Assembly (NCBI RefSeq): GCF_033783015.1
Contig: NZ_CP123907.1
Coordinates: 1,922,001 to 1,986,000, forward strand
DNA length: 64,000 nt
Source: Corynebacterium sp. 21KM1197
GTDB lineage: Bacteria; Actinomycetota; Actinomycetes; Mycobacteriales; Mycobacteriaceae
Direction of reading: 5' to 3'
Below the pieces are notes generated by a model. That model had not been told where the DNA came from. It did no database searches and saw only the letters and a program-made list of their open reading frames with translations. Position 1 is the stretch's first letter; each line of letters begins with the position of its first letter. Positions 7,582 through 16,538 of the stretch are shown piece by piece. The position numbers were made by a program, and so were the translations under genes.

Positions 7582-10500
7582 CTAGCGCTCCGCCCGCTCG
7601 GGTTCCTGGGAACGCGCGCGCTCCGCCTGTTCCAGCGCCGCCGCGAGGAAGGGGGCCACCACGGCCCAGCCCTCGGCGCGCACCAGGCCAAAGTGATCGG
7701 CGTCCACGTCCAGGCGCTCCACCCGAGCACCCGCGCGCGCCCAGGCGGCCTCCGGGTTCCAGTCCTGCGGGCCGGTAGGGACTCCTCGCGCGGGGGCGTC
7801 GGGGGCGTCGGCGGCGTCGCCCGGCGCGGCGGTACCCTCGCGCAGCCCCACCACCAGGTGCACCGACCCCTGCCACGGCAGCGGCTTGGCCTGCGCCATG
7901 AGCCTGCCGCTGGCCACCAGGTTCCTTTCCACCAGCTCGCGCAGCACCCCGGCGTTATCCGGCAGATCGAGCAGGCCGTCCACCAGGGGCGTGGGATCGG
8001 CGTCCTTGCTCAACCCCTGCGGGGTGACCCCCACCGGGTAGGAATCGAGGATCCCCAAAAACGCCACCTGCTCCGGGCCGCCCAGGGCATGCGCCACCGC
8101 GTGCGCCAGCACCCCGCCAAAGGACCAGCCCGCCAGGTAATAAGGTCCGTGCGGCTGCTCGGCGCGGATCAGCGCCACAATATCGGCCACCGCCCGATCC
8201 AGGGTGGGCTGCTCGATCTCCCCGGCCCAGATCACCGCTCGCACCCGCAGCGGAATCCGCGCCGCCAGATCCGCCCAGGGGGTATGCAGGCCATCTCCCG
8301 GCGGCATGCACCACAGGGTGCGGGCACCGATGGTGCGCACCACCAGGGGGCTTGACGACGCCACAGCACTCTCTGCGCTCGCGGTGGCGGAGGGCCCGCC
8401 CGCCCCGAGCCGCGCGGCAATTCCGCGCGGGCTCCCCCCGGCGAGAATATCCCCGATGGTGATATTCAGACCCGCGCGCTGGAGCCTGCCCAGCAGGCGC
8501 ACCGCCAACAGGGAGTGCCCGCCCGCCTCGCTGAAAACCGTCTCCGGGGTGACCTCGCAGTCCAGCACCTCGGCCATGTGCTCCGCGATGAGGCTCGCGC
8601 TCGGCGCGCCGGAGGCCTGGGACGCGGTGTGCTCTATGACTGCGGGCGCTACCGATTCCGGTGCTTCCGTCTTTTCCGCAGGGGCTTCCGGCGGACGCTG
8701 GTCGCGCGGCAGCGGCTCACCGAGGAAGAAGCCCAGCACCTGCCCCAGGCGGCGGGCCGCCCACTCGGCGCGGGCCGTATCCACCAAGCCGGGGCGGTAC
8801 GCCAGCACCACGTCAAAGTCCCGGCCCGGCTGGGCCAGCACGGTGATCGGATAGTGCGTCTGCCCCAGCGATTGCGTGCCCGTCACCACCAGATCGCCCT
8901 GGGGATTCGGGGCCGGGGCGTTCTCATAGACCACGATGGTGTCAAAGAGGCCGCTCGCCCCCATGTCCGCCAGGGAGGCCGCCGTGTGCCCCGCCATCTC
9001 CGTGCGGGTGGCGTGGTGGGCGCGCAGATCGGCCAGGGGATCGCCGCTGAGGCGGATTCGGGCGGGCACCGTGGCGGCAAAAAGGCCGATCATCTGCGCG
9101 GTCTCCGGCAACTCCGGGGGCCGTCCGGAAACCGTCACGCCGCACAGCACCTCGTCTTCCTGTCCCGTGAGTTCCGCGAGCACATAGGCCCAGGCCACCT
9201 GCAATAACTCCGCCGGGGTGGCACCCGCGCCGCGCGCCGTCGCCACCAGGGCCGCCTCCTGCTGCGGGCTTAAGCTCACGGGCAGGGCCCGCTCCCCCTG
9301 CCCCGATTCCTCGGCACCGCGCGCCACGAGGGTGGGGTGTTCCACGCCCTCAAGATGAGCGCGCCACACCCTCCTATCTTCCTCCCGGCGCTGGGCCAGC
9401 CAATCGAGGAATACCTCCGGCCGGGGCGCGGCGGGCAGTTCCTCCCCGTGGTAGAGGGCCAGAAATTCCCGCAGCATGATTCCGGTAGACCAGCCATCGG
9501 TGAGCAGGTGATGGCCGGTCAGGATCAGCCGCAGGCGGTGCTCCTCCTGCCAGATCGCCGTGGCGCGCACCAGGGGCGGGTGGGAGACGGAAACCTGCCG
9601 GGTGGACTCTCGGTGCAGCAGGTGCTCCGCGAGATTCCGCGCCGCCTCGGTAGCCCCGGTGTCCTCACCGCGCAGGTCTATCACCCGGAACGTCTCCGGG
9701 GTATCCCTCGGTATGAACTGCACCGGGTTCTCCCCGGTGGTGGCGTCAAAGCCCGCGCACAGGGCCGGGTGACGCCGGAGCAGTTCGCGCCAGGCGCGCG
9801 CCAGGCGGGGGACGTCGATAGCCGTACCGCCGCGCAGTTCCACGCCCATCGCCAGGGCATAGGGGTCCTCGGCTGCACTCAGGGTGTGGAAGAGCAGGCC
9901 CTCCTGCTGGGGGCTGATCAGAAGGACTTTCTCGATGGGGCCATAGCGGCGCTCCAGGGCACGGCGGGGAGCGTCTCCGATCCCCGCGCGGCGCGCCAGG
10001 AGCAGGTGCCCCAGGCGGCGCAGGATCTCCGCGTGTACCCGATCCACGTCAAAGCGCGCGGGATCGGCCGTGTACTCGATGCGGGATTCCGCCAGGAATA
10101 CATTGACCGTCAGCGCCTCGGTGAGGCGGCGCTGCGGGTGATCGACCACCTGAAACTCCCCGGTGCCGGGGATCACGTTGAGCACCACCTGGGGCGGACG
10201 CACACCGATGCCGTGCAGGGCACCGGCGGCGTCGCCATGAGCCAACCACCCATAGCCCTCCCCCGCGCCGGGAACCCGCCCGCGCGCACGACGGGCGGCG
10301 GCCAAGGCGTCGGCCGCGTCCGCGAGGGGATCCTCGCTGTGGGATACCGCCACGGAAAGCGGGTGCTCGATGGTAAACCAGCCCACGGTGGTGGAATCGC
10401 TCTCCCGCCCGTGGCCCTCCACTCCGAGGTACCCGCCCACGCTCAGGGCCAGCGCGGCGAGCATGGTGGCCTCCGGTTCCTCGGTCAGTGCCCGGGCTGG

Positions 10501-13500
10501 GGCCTTGGGAATATCCAGACTGCGGCAGGTGGCCTCGGCGCGAGCGGGCAAATCCTCCCCCGCGCTCACCTCGCCCGCGCGCTGTATCCGCAACCACTGC
10601 GGGATCTCCGCGCCGTGATCGCGCCGGGCGGCGCGCAGGCAGTGGGCACGCCAGGCGTCGGTAGTGGCCGCCAGTTTCCCGCCGCGCAGGATACGGCGCA
10701 CCTCCGCGCGCAGGGTGGCCCAACTGAGCGCATCGACGCCGCTGTGGTGCACCACCAGCCCCACCCCGCCGCCGTGCAGGGCCACCGCATGCACCATGCG
10801 CCCGGCCTCGGGGTCGAGCAGGGCGGGGCGGGCGGCCACCTCCGCCAGGTTCGCCACCGGGGCCGTTCCTATATATTCCGTGATCTCCCCCAGGGGCACG
10901 CGCGGCACAAGGTATTCCCCGGCGCGGCTATCGAGGATCGCGCGCAGCGCGCCGTGGGCGCGCAGCAACTGGCTCACCACCTCGCCCAGAACCTCCGGGG
11001 TGACCTGCGGGCCGGGAATCTCCGCGTACTGGGCAAAGCCCGCCCACGCCTCGGGGGTGGGCGCGGCGGCGCGCTGGCGGGCGGCCACCGGGCTTTCCGG
11101 CAGCGCGCCGATGGGCAGGAAGAACTCGCGCTGCTCTCCCCCGCCCTGTTCCTCCCGAGTCATGCCGGAGGCAACGGCCCCCAGCGGGGTTCCGGCCAGC
11201 AGGTCCTTGGGCAGGATCACCCAGCCCTGGCGGCGCAACTGGGTGGCCACCGTGAGCGCGCTGATGGAATCGCCGCCCTGGCTAATGAAGTCCGCGTCCG
11301 CGCTCATGGCGGTGCCCGTCTGCTCCGCGCAGGCCTCCAGGAGGGCCTGTGCGGCGGGGTTTTCCGGTGCGGGCTGGGTGCGTACCTCCTCTTCGGGTTC
11401 CCGCTCCGCGCGCTCCCGCAACGCCTTGCGATCCGCCTTGCCGGACACGGTGGTGGGCAACTCCGCCAACACCTCCACCCGGCCCGGCACCATCGCGGCG
11501 GGCAGGTGCCCGGCCACGGCCTCGCGCACCGCGCGGGGGTTTATCTGTGCTCCCGATTCCGGCACCACCCAGCCGATCAATCCGGCCCGGCCGTGCGGGG
11601 TGACCGTCGCGGCGGCCACGCCCTCGGTGGCCAGCAGGGCGGCCTCCACCTCCCCCAGTTCCACGCGGCGACCATTGATCTCCACCTGGTCGTCCACGCG
11701 CCCCAGGTACTCATACCCGCGCCCCGGTATCCACCGCACCAGGTCGCCGGTGTCATACAAACGTTCCGGGCCCCGGCGCGGGTCCACCGTGGCGGTGATA
11801 AAGGCGGCCTCGGTGGCCTGGGAATCGAGGTATCCCCGCGCCACCTGGGGGCCCGCCAGATACAGCCGACCCCGCTCAAAATCGGCCGCCACCTGGCGAT
11901 TCTCCGTCAGCGCGTAGGCACGCATTCCGGCCACGGGCACCCCGATCACCGGCGCGCCGGGGGTTACCTCCGCCATGAGGGCGTCAATGCACGCCTCCGT
12001 GGGCCCATAGGCGTTCACCACCCGCAGGCCGCTTGCCGCCAGCCTGTCCCACAGGGCGGCGGGCAAGGCCTCCCCGCCCAGAACCAGCGCCTCAAGATCG
12101 GGAAGATCACCCAGGCCCGCCGCCATGAGCGCCGCCGCGAGCGAGGGGGTGGTGTCAAAGACCGTCACCCGGTCGCGCCGCAGCGCGCCCAGCGCGGCCT
12201 CGGCGTCCGTGGCGATCTCCTCCGGGTACAGGCGCACGCAATGCCCGGCCAGCAGCCAGAGCAGTTGATCCAGGGCGGCGTCGAAGGCAAAGCTCGCGGT
12301 GTGCCCCACCACCGCGCGCGGGCGTCGGTAGAGCCCGCGCAGGTGGCCGCCCAGCAGCGCCTCCAGGTTGCCCCTGGTGATCTGCACCCCCTTGGGAGCG
12401 CCCGTGCTGCCGGAGGTAAAGATCACGTAGGCGAGGTCGCTCGCTTGGGGTTCCGGGGCCGATTCCTGCGGCCGCTCCGGGAGCGGATCGCGCCCGGCCA
12501 CCCAGGTGGCCCCGAGCGCGCTGAGGATCTGCTCGCGGCGCGCCTGTGGGGCCCCGGCCTCCAGGTAGGTAAAGGGCACCCCGGCATACAGCGCCGCCAG
12601 CACCGTGACCACCAGATCGGCGTTACGGGGCAGATCGATGGCGATGGGTCCACCCTGGGGCAGACGGCGCGCGGTCTCCCGCACCCGCCGATGCAGTTCC
12701 ATCCCGCTGAGGGGGCCATCCTCGGTGATAAGGCTCGCCTCGGCGGTGTCCGCCAGCGCGTCGATGAGTTCGCGCAGGTTCGCTCCCCGTTCCGGGGCGG
12801 GGTGGCCCGCGCGGGCGTCGATACGCTCCGTGAGCGCGGAGCGCCCGCCCAGCAGGTCCGCCACGCTCCCGGCCTCCCCGCGCCCAAAGCGCACCAGGAG
12901 ATCGCGCAACTCCCGCAGCCTGCGCCGCGCCACCTCCTCCGGCACGCGCACCGGATCCGTTTCCAGGCCCAGGTCGATCCCGCCATCGCCGGCGGGCATC
13001 ACCACCAGGCCAAAGTCCTCCGGCGGGCCGCCCGCCACGTTGCGCAGCACGCCGGGGGTGCCTGCGAAGTCAAAGCGCACGTGGAAGATCTTGGCGTTCA
13101 CCCCCATGCCGTGCAGCAGCGCGCCCGCGCCGGGAACCCCCAGGTCGCGGGGGAGGTTCTCACCCCGATAGCGCTGGTGCTCGCGGAGGGAACCCAGGCG
13201 CTCGTCGGTGGCGGCGAGCAGATCGGCCACGCTCGCCTCCGCGAGCACCGGCACCAGCAGGGGCAGCACATTGACCGCCATGTGCGGGGTGGCGCGCTGC
13301 GCGGAGGAGGCCCGCGCCATCATCGGCATAGCCAGGCACATATCCCCCTGGGGACGACCCTGGGTGTGCCACAACTGCGCGGCATAGAGCGCCACCAGGG
13401 CGGTGACCCAGGTGCTGCCCAACTCGCGGGCAACGCCCTCGCAGCGCTCCTGATCGGCGGCGGCAAGGCGCACGGTGGTGGTCACCGTGGTGCCGGAGGT

Positions 13501-14181
13501 TTGCGCGCTGCCCGTGGCGGCGTTAAGACGCTCCCGCTCGGTGAGATCCGGCAACGGGTCGAGCAGATCGCGGAAGAACTCCCGATCCTCCTCGGCCTGC
13601 GGGGAATCGGCATAGGCGGCGTCCTCCGCCACGATCTGCGCCAACGCCGCGCCCCGGTAGCGCTTGGGTTTCTTCCCCGTGATCGCCGCCGTGTAATACT
13701 CCGCGATCCTGCGGGTGAGCAGGGTGGCCGAATAACCATCGACGATGAGGTGGTGATAGAGCTGAATCACCCAGGTGCGCTCCTGCCCCAACCGCAACAC
13801 CTCGTAGTGGCACAGCGGCACCTCCGCCAGGCCGCGCGTGCGCTCCGCGAGGGTGGTCTTGGCGGCGTCGATACGCGCCTGCGCCAGGCGCTCCGGGTGG
13901 GGGTGTTCGCGCAGATCCCGCACCACCGGGGCCACGATTTCCCCGCTCACGTACTGGCCGGGCTCCCCCTCCTCGGGCACCAGCACGCGGATACGCAGCG
14001 TATCCACCTCGCGCTGGGTGGCCTCGATGGCCGCGCACAGGGCCTCGGGATTGATGCTTCCCGTTAGCTCTAGTACCTCGCCCACCACGTACAGCGGCGA
14101 GTGCGGGTCCATCATCTGGGCATCAAAGATTCCCCGCTGCGCGCCGGTGAGCGGCAGCAGGGCGGTATCGGGCGTGCTCAT
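7582..14181 (-). CDS. Siderophore NRPS, domains C-A-T-E-C-T-TE
   Basis: A 2199-residue non-ribosomal peptide synthetase. Domains in order (approximate residues): condensation 10-430 (HHLIVDGYS near 148); adenylation 465-930 (SGSTGAPKG near 592, AYGPTEACID, GRVDDQVEINGRRVELGE, GKADRKAL); thiolation around 974 (GGDSISAL); epimerisation 1030-1440 (HHSGVDALSW, VEGHGRE, TTVGWFT, GAGEGYG); second condensation 1450-1860 (HHLLTDGWS); second thiolation around 1890 (GGHSLLAV); thioesterase with GWSFGG near 2021. Module 2 has no adenylation domain, so it presumably takes its amino acid from the stand-alone A protein just upstream. The E domain predicts a D-residue passed to a DCL-type C domain. The A-domain pocket reads D-A-D-D-V-G-A-I-D-K by my alignment to GrsA, acidic enough to suggest a basic amino acid. 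The ATG at 14181 is preferred over an in-frame GTG at 14196. Confidence 0.93.
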   Translation of the reverse strand: MSTPDTALLPLTGAQRGIFDAQMMDPHSPLYVVGEVLELTGSINPEALCAAIEATQREVDTLRIRVLVPEEGEPGQYVSGEIVAPVVRDLREHPHPERLAQARIDAAKTTLAERTRGLAEVPLCHYEVLRLGQERTWVIQLYHHLIVDGYSATLLTRRIAEYYTAAITGKKPKRYRGAALAQIVAEDAAYADSPQAEEDREFFRDLLDPLPDLTERERLNAATGSAQTSGTTVTTTVRLAAADQERCEGVARELGSTWVTALVALYAAQLWHTQGRPQGDMCLAMPMMARASSAQRATPHMAVNVLPLLVPVLAEASVADLLAATDERLGSLREHQRYRGENLPRDLGVPGAGALLHGMGVNAKIFHVRFDFAGTPGVLRNVAGGPPEDFGLVVMPAGDGGIDLGLETDPVRVPEEVARRRLRELRDLLVRFGRGEAGSVADLLGGRSALTERIDARAGHPAPERGANLRELIDALADTAEASLITEDGPLSGMELHRRVRETARRLPQGGPIAIDLPRNADLVVTVLAALYAGVPFTYLEAGAPQARREQILSALGATWVAGRDPLPERPQESAPEPQASDLAYVIFTSGSTGAPKGVQITRGNLEALLGGHLRGLYRRPRAVVGHTASFAFDAALDQLLWLLAGHCVRLYPEEIATDAEAALGALRRDRVTVFDTTPSLAAALMAAGLGDLPDLEALVLGGEALPAALWDRLAASGLRVVNAYGPTEACIDALMAEVTPGAPVIGVPVAGMRAYALTENRQVAADFERGRLYLAGPQVARGYLDSQATEAAFITATVDPRRGPERLYDTGDLVRWIPGRGYEYLGRVDDQVEINGRRVELGEVEAALLATEGVAAATVTPHGRAGLIGWVVPESGAQINPRAVREAVAGHLPAAMVPGRVEVLAELPTTVSGKADRKALRERAEREPEEEVRTQPAPENPAAQALLEACAEQTGTAMSADADFISQGGDSISALTVATQLRRQGWVILPKDLLAGTPLGAVASGMTREEQGGGEQREFFLPIGALPESPVAARQRAAAPTPEAWAGFAQYAEIPGPQVTPEVLGEVVSQLLRAHGALRAILDSRAGEYLVPRVPLGEITEYIGTAPVANLAEVAARPALLDPEAGRMVHAVALHGGGVGLVVHHSGVDALSWATLRAEVRRILRGGKLAATTDAWRAHCLRAARRDHGAEIPQWLRIQRAGEVSAGEDLPARAEATCRSLDIPKAPARALTEEPEATMLAALALSVGGYLGVEGHGRESDSTTVGWFTIEHPLSVAVSHSEDPLADAADALAAARRARGRVPGAGEGYGWLAHGDAAGALHGIGVRPPQVVLNVIPGTGEFQVVDHPQRRLTEALTVNVFLAESRIEYTADPARFDVDRVHAEILRRLGHLLLARRAGIGDAPRRALERRYGPIEKVLLISPQQEGLLFHTLSAAEDPYALAMGVELRGGTAIDVPRLARAWRELLRRHPALCAGFDATTGENPVQFIPRDTPETFRVIDLRGEDTGATEAARNLAEHLLHRESTRQVSVSHPPLVRATAIWQEEHRLRLILTGHHLLTDGWSTGIMLREFLALYHGEELPAAPRPEVFLDWLAQRREEDRRVWRAHLEGVEHPTLVARGAEESGQGERALPVSLSPQQEAALVATARGAGATPAELLQVAWAYVLAELTGQEDEVLCGVTVSGRPPELPETAQMIGLFAATVPARIRLSGDPLADLRAHHATRTEMAGHTAASLADMGASGLFDTIVVYENAPAPNPQGDLVVTGTQSLGQTHYPITVLAQPGRDFDVVLAYRPGLVDTARAEWAARRLGQVLGFFLGEPLPRDQRPPEAPAEKTEAPESVAPAVIEHTASQASGAPSASLIAEHMAEVLDCEVTPETVFSEAGGHSLLAVRLLGRLQRAGLNITIGDILAGGSPRGIAARLGAGGPSATASAESAVASSSPLVVRTIGARTLWCMPPGDGLHTPWADLAARIPLRVRAVIWAGEIEQPTLDRAVADIVALIRAEQPHGPYYLAGWSFGGVLAHAVAHALGGPEQVAFLGILDSYPVGVTPQGLSKDADPTPLVDGLLDLPDNAGVLRELVERNLVASGRLMAQAKPLPWQGSVHLVVGLREGTAAPGDAADAPDAPARGVPTGPQDWNPEAAWARAGARVERLDVDADHFGLVRAEGWAVVAPFLAAALEQAERARSQEPERAER

Positions 14182-14211
14182 CAAGGAAGCAGGCACCTTT
14201 CTATGAGTCGA

Positions 14212-15771
14212 TTAACGCTGGGTGGGCAGGGCGGAGCGATCGAGTTTGCCGTTCGCGCTCAGGGGCAGGGAGTCCAAGGGAACGAGGTGGGTGGGCACGG
14301 CATAGGCGGGAAGTTCGCGTTCCAGGTGCGCGCGCACCTCGGGCGCTACGTGCGACGCCCCGGTGACGTACCCCCACAACTCCTCGCCCACCAGGCGCGC
14401 AGCGGCACCGCTGACCCCCGGTGCCGCACGCAGGGCAGCCTCCACCTCGCCCAACTCCACGCGGTTGCCGCGCACCTTGACCTGATCGCCCAGCCGCCCC
14501 CGGAACTCGTACATGCCCAGGGCCTCATCAAAGCGCACCAGGTCGCCCGTGCGATACCGGCGCTGCCCATCGGGGCCGGTGAAAAAGGCCGCCGACGTCG
14601 CCTCGGGGCGATTCAGATAGCCGCCGCCCACCTGGGGGCCACCGATGACGAGTTCCCCGATCTCCCCCGGCGCCACCGGCTCCCGGCCTTCCGGCTGGCA
14701 GACCTCCACGATCACCTCCGGCTCCGCGTGCCCCAAGAGGGCCTGGCCGCCACACAGGGGAATATCCGGCGTGTACTCCACCCACATCACGTCCATCGCC
14801 GCCTCCGAGGGGCCGTACAACCCGTGCAGCCGCGCCGGGGTGACCTCGCGCAGCCGCGCCACCAGGTCGGCGGGCACGGCCTCCCCGCCGAGCAGCAGGT
14901 GCCGCAGCGAATCCATCTCCCCCGCCCTCACCCCGGCCTCCAGCATGGCGCGCACCATGCTCGGCACGATGGAGAGCACCGTGACCCGGTGGCGGCGGAT
15001 CATCTCCAGCAGCGCGCGGGAATCGCCCGGCCACCAATCCGCGGCCGGGATCACCACCGCCCCGCCCGTGACCAGAGGACTGAGCATTTCCGCCACGCCC
15101 ACGTCAAAGGCCATCGGGGCCTTGTTGAGCACCACGTGCTCGGCCCCGCCAAAGACCTCCCCCATCCAGCGCAGATGCAGGGCCACCCCGGCGTGCAGGT
15201 TGATCGCGCCCTTGGGCTTGCCGGTGGTGCCGGAGGTGTAGATGATGTACACCGGGTCCGCGCCGGTGAGCGGGCGCGCGGGGGCTATCGCGGTGCTTCC
15301 TGTGCGTGCCCCTGCTGCTGCCTCCGCTTGGGCTTCTGTGTGAATATCCTCCCGGATCTCCGGGTCCCCTATGTCCAGGGTGGGGGCAGTGCCTTGGGGA
15401 AGCACGTCGCCGCAGGACTCGTGCAGCACCACCGCCGGAGCACAATCACCGAGCAACTCCGCGATCCGCGCGGACGGATAGGCGCGATCCACCGGCACGT
15501 ACACCCCACCGGCACGCAGCACCGCCACGGCGGCGATCACCTGCCAGGCCGAGCGCCCGGCCACCACCGCCACGCGCTCACCCGGCGCGACTCCCGCAGC
15601 GATGAGCCTGCGGGCCAGCGCCCCGCTCAGCGCCCCCACCTGGGAGTACGTGAGCGTTTCCCCGTTATCCACGATCACCGCCGGGGCCTCGGGCGTGCGC
15701 GCGAGGGTATGCTCTAAGAGTTCCGCGACCGTGCTCCGCGCGGAGGCGGTGGGATGGGGGGAGGAATCCAT
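14212..15771 (-). CDS. Stand-alone NRPS adenylation protein
   Basis: A 519-residue amino-acid-activating enzyme without carrier domain. Core motifs are visible: YTSGTTGKPKGA (A3), NKAPMAFDVGVAEM (A4, with the Asp that binds the alpha-amino group), LYGPSEAAMD (A5), YRTGDLVR (A7), GRLGDQVKVRGNRVELGEVE (A8) and LPLSANGKLDRSAL (A10 Lys). The Asp in A4 argues for an amino acid rather than an aryl-acid substrate. By alignment to GrsA its pocket reads D-V-A-S-L-G-L-M-D-K, which I cannot assign. It precedes the NRPS by 30 bp and probably loads its A-less second module in trans. The frame continues upstream to 16233, but that part overlaps the divergent acetyltransferase; the ATG at 15771 has AAAGG 9-13 nt upstream. 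Confidence 0.9.
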   Translation of the reverse strand: MDSSPHPTASARSTVAELLEHTLARTPEAPAVIVDNGETLTYSQVGALSGALARRLIAAGVAPGERVAVVAGRSAWQVIAAVAVLRAGGVYVPVDRAYPSARIAELLGDCAPAVVLHESCGDVLPQGTAPTLDIGDPEIREDIHTEAQAEAAAGARTGSTAIAPARPLTGADPVYIIYTSGTTGKPKGAINLHAGVALHLRWMGEVFGGAEHVVLNKAPMAFDVGVAEMLSPLVTGGAVVIPAADWWPGDSRALLEMIRRHRVTVLSIVPSMVRAMLEAGVRAGEMDSLRHLLLGGEAVPADLVARLREVTPARLHGLYGPSEAAMDVMWVEYTPDIPLCGGQALLGHAEPEVIVEVCQPEGREPVAPGEIGELVIGGPQVGGGYLNRPEATSAAFFTGPDGQRRYRTGDLVRFDEALGMYEFRGRLGDQVKVRGNRVELGEVEAALRAAPGVSGAAARLVGEELWGYVTGASHVAPEVRAHLERELPAYAVPTHLVPLDSLPLSANGKLDRSALPTQR

Positions 15772-15852
15772 ACAAGTGCCTTTTACAGATATACGTATGA
15801 CGGATAAGTTTACTAAGGATAGATTTACCAAATATAGGAGGAAAGAGCACCC

Positions 15853-16464
15853 ATGACCCCGCACCCCGCACCCGAAAGTATCCTGCACCGCCTGCGTACC
15901 GACGTCCCCCCGGAGCACATCGCCGCAGCACCACCCCGGTTGCCCCAGTTCACCGGCCGCTACCAGATCCGCGCCGCCACGCCCGCCGACGCCCCCCTCA
16001 TCGCCGAGTGGATGAACCGCCCCCACCTGGCCGAGACCTGGGAACAGGCCTGGAGCGAGGAGCGCTGGCGCGCCGACCTCACCGCGCGCCTCTCCGGCAC
16101 CTATTCCCTGCCGGTGATCCTCTCCGTCACCGACCACGACCCCACCGACGTGGGCTACCTGGAGGTCTACTACCCCGCCCGCGATGACATTAGTTACTGC
16201 CACGACTGCGCCCCCACCGACCTCGGCCTGCACTTTGCCGTGGGGTTAGAGGAACTCACCGGGCGCGGCTTCTTCCGCCCCTTCTTCGACGAACTCCCCA
16301 CCGCCCTGCTGCGGGCCAACCCCGGGGCCGCGCGCGTGATCGCGGAACCCGATCACCGTAATGCCCGCGTGCACTCCATGCTGCGCAAGTCCGGGTGGAA
16401 CGACCTGGGCGAGTTCCAGCACCGGCCCGACCGCCGCGTGCGGATCTTCGAGGTGCGGGCATAG
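15853..16464 (+). CDS. Siderophore acetyltransferase, IucB/MbtK-like GNAT
   Basis: A 203-residue GNAT enzyme of the IucB/RhbD/MbtK type, which acylates the N-hydroxylated amine of lysine or ornithine to make the hydroxamate. Typical elements are AAPPRLPQFTGRYQIRAATPADAPLIAEWMNRP near the N-terminus (segmented here only for position), LAETWEQAW, the strand VGYLEVYYP, the acetyl-CoA region GRGFFRPFFDELPTALL and NARVHSMLRKSGW. A strong ribosome-binding site (AGGAGGAAAG) precedes the ATG. It is divergent from the adenylation gene across 81 AT-rich base pairs that must hold both promoters. Together with the N-hydroxylase it supplies N-acetyl-N-hydroxy amino acid to the NRPS. The acyl donor could also be formyl- or succinyl-CoA. 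Confidence 0.85.
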   Translation: MTPHPAPESILHRLRTDVPPEHIAAAPPRLPQFTGRYQIRAATPADAPLIAEWMNRPHLAETWEQAWSEERWRADLTARLSGTYSLPVILSVTDHDPTDVGYLEVYYPARDDISYCHDCAPTDLGLHFAVGLEELTGRGFFRPFFDELPTALLRANPGAARVIAEPDHRNARVHSMLRKSGWNDLGEFQHRPDRRVRIFEVRA

Positions 16465-16493
16465 GGCAGCATAGGGCTCAGAGCATAAGAAAG

Positions 16494-16517
16494 TGGCCCC
16501 GGGATAACCCGGGGCCA
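16494..16517. terminator. Bidirectional terminator between acetyltransferase and binding-protein genes
   Basis: TGGCCCCGGG (16494-16503) and CCCGGGGCCA (16508-16517) form a perfect 10-bp stem with a 4-nt loop. It lies 30 bp after the acetyltransferase stop and 21 bp from the stop of the convergent substrate-binding gene. There is no long T-run, but position and strength fit a shared terminator. Confidence 0.75.
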
Positions 16518-16538
16518 TTCTCAATCAATCACCGCTGA

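Noticed and set aside
9337..14067. A 1576-codon open frame antisense to the NRPS
   Set aside because: It mirrors codon periodicity of the high-GC NRPS gene; its translation is rich in His/Gly/Arg/Gln with no domain motifs. The same holds for other long antisense frames, e.g. 5437-6519, 20804-23281 and 26745-28736.
15772..15852. DtxR box between the adenylation and acetyltransferase genes
   Set aside because: The best candidate, ATAAGTTTACTAAGGATAG, matches only about 9 of 19 consensus positions; not called, although iron control is expected.
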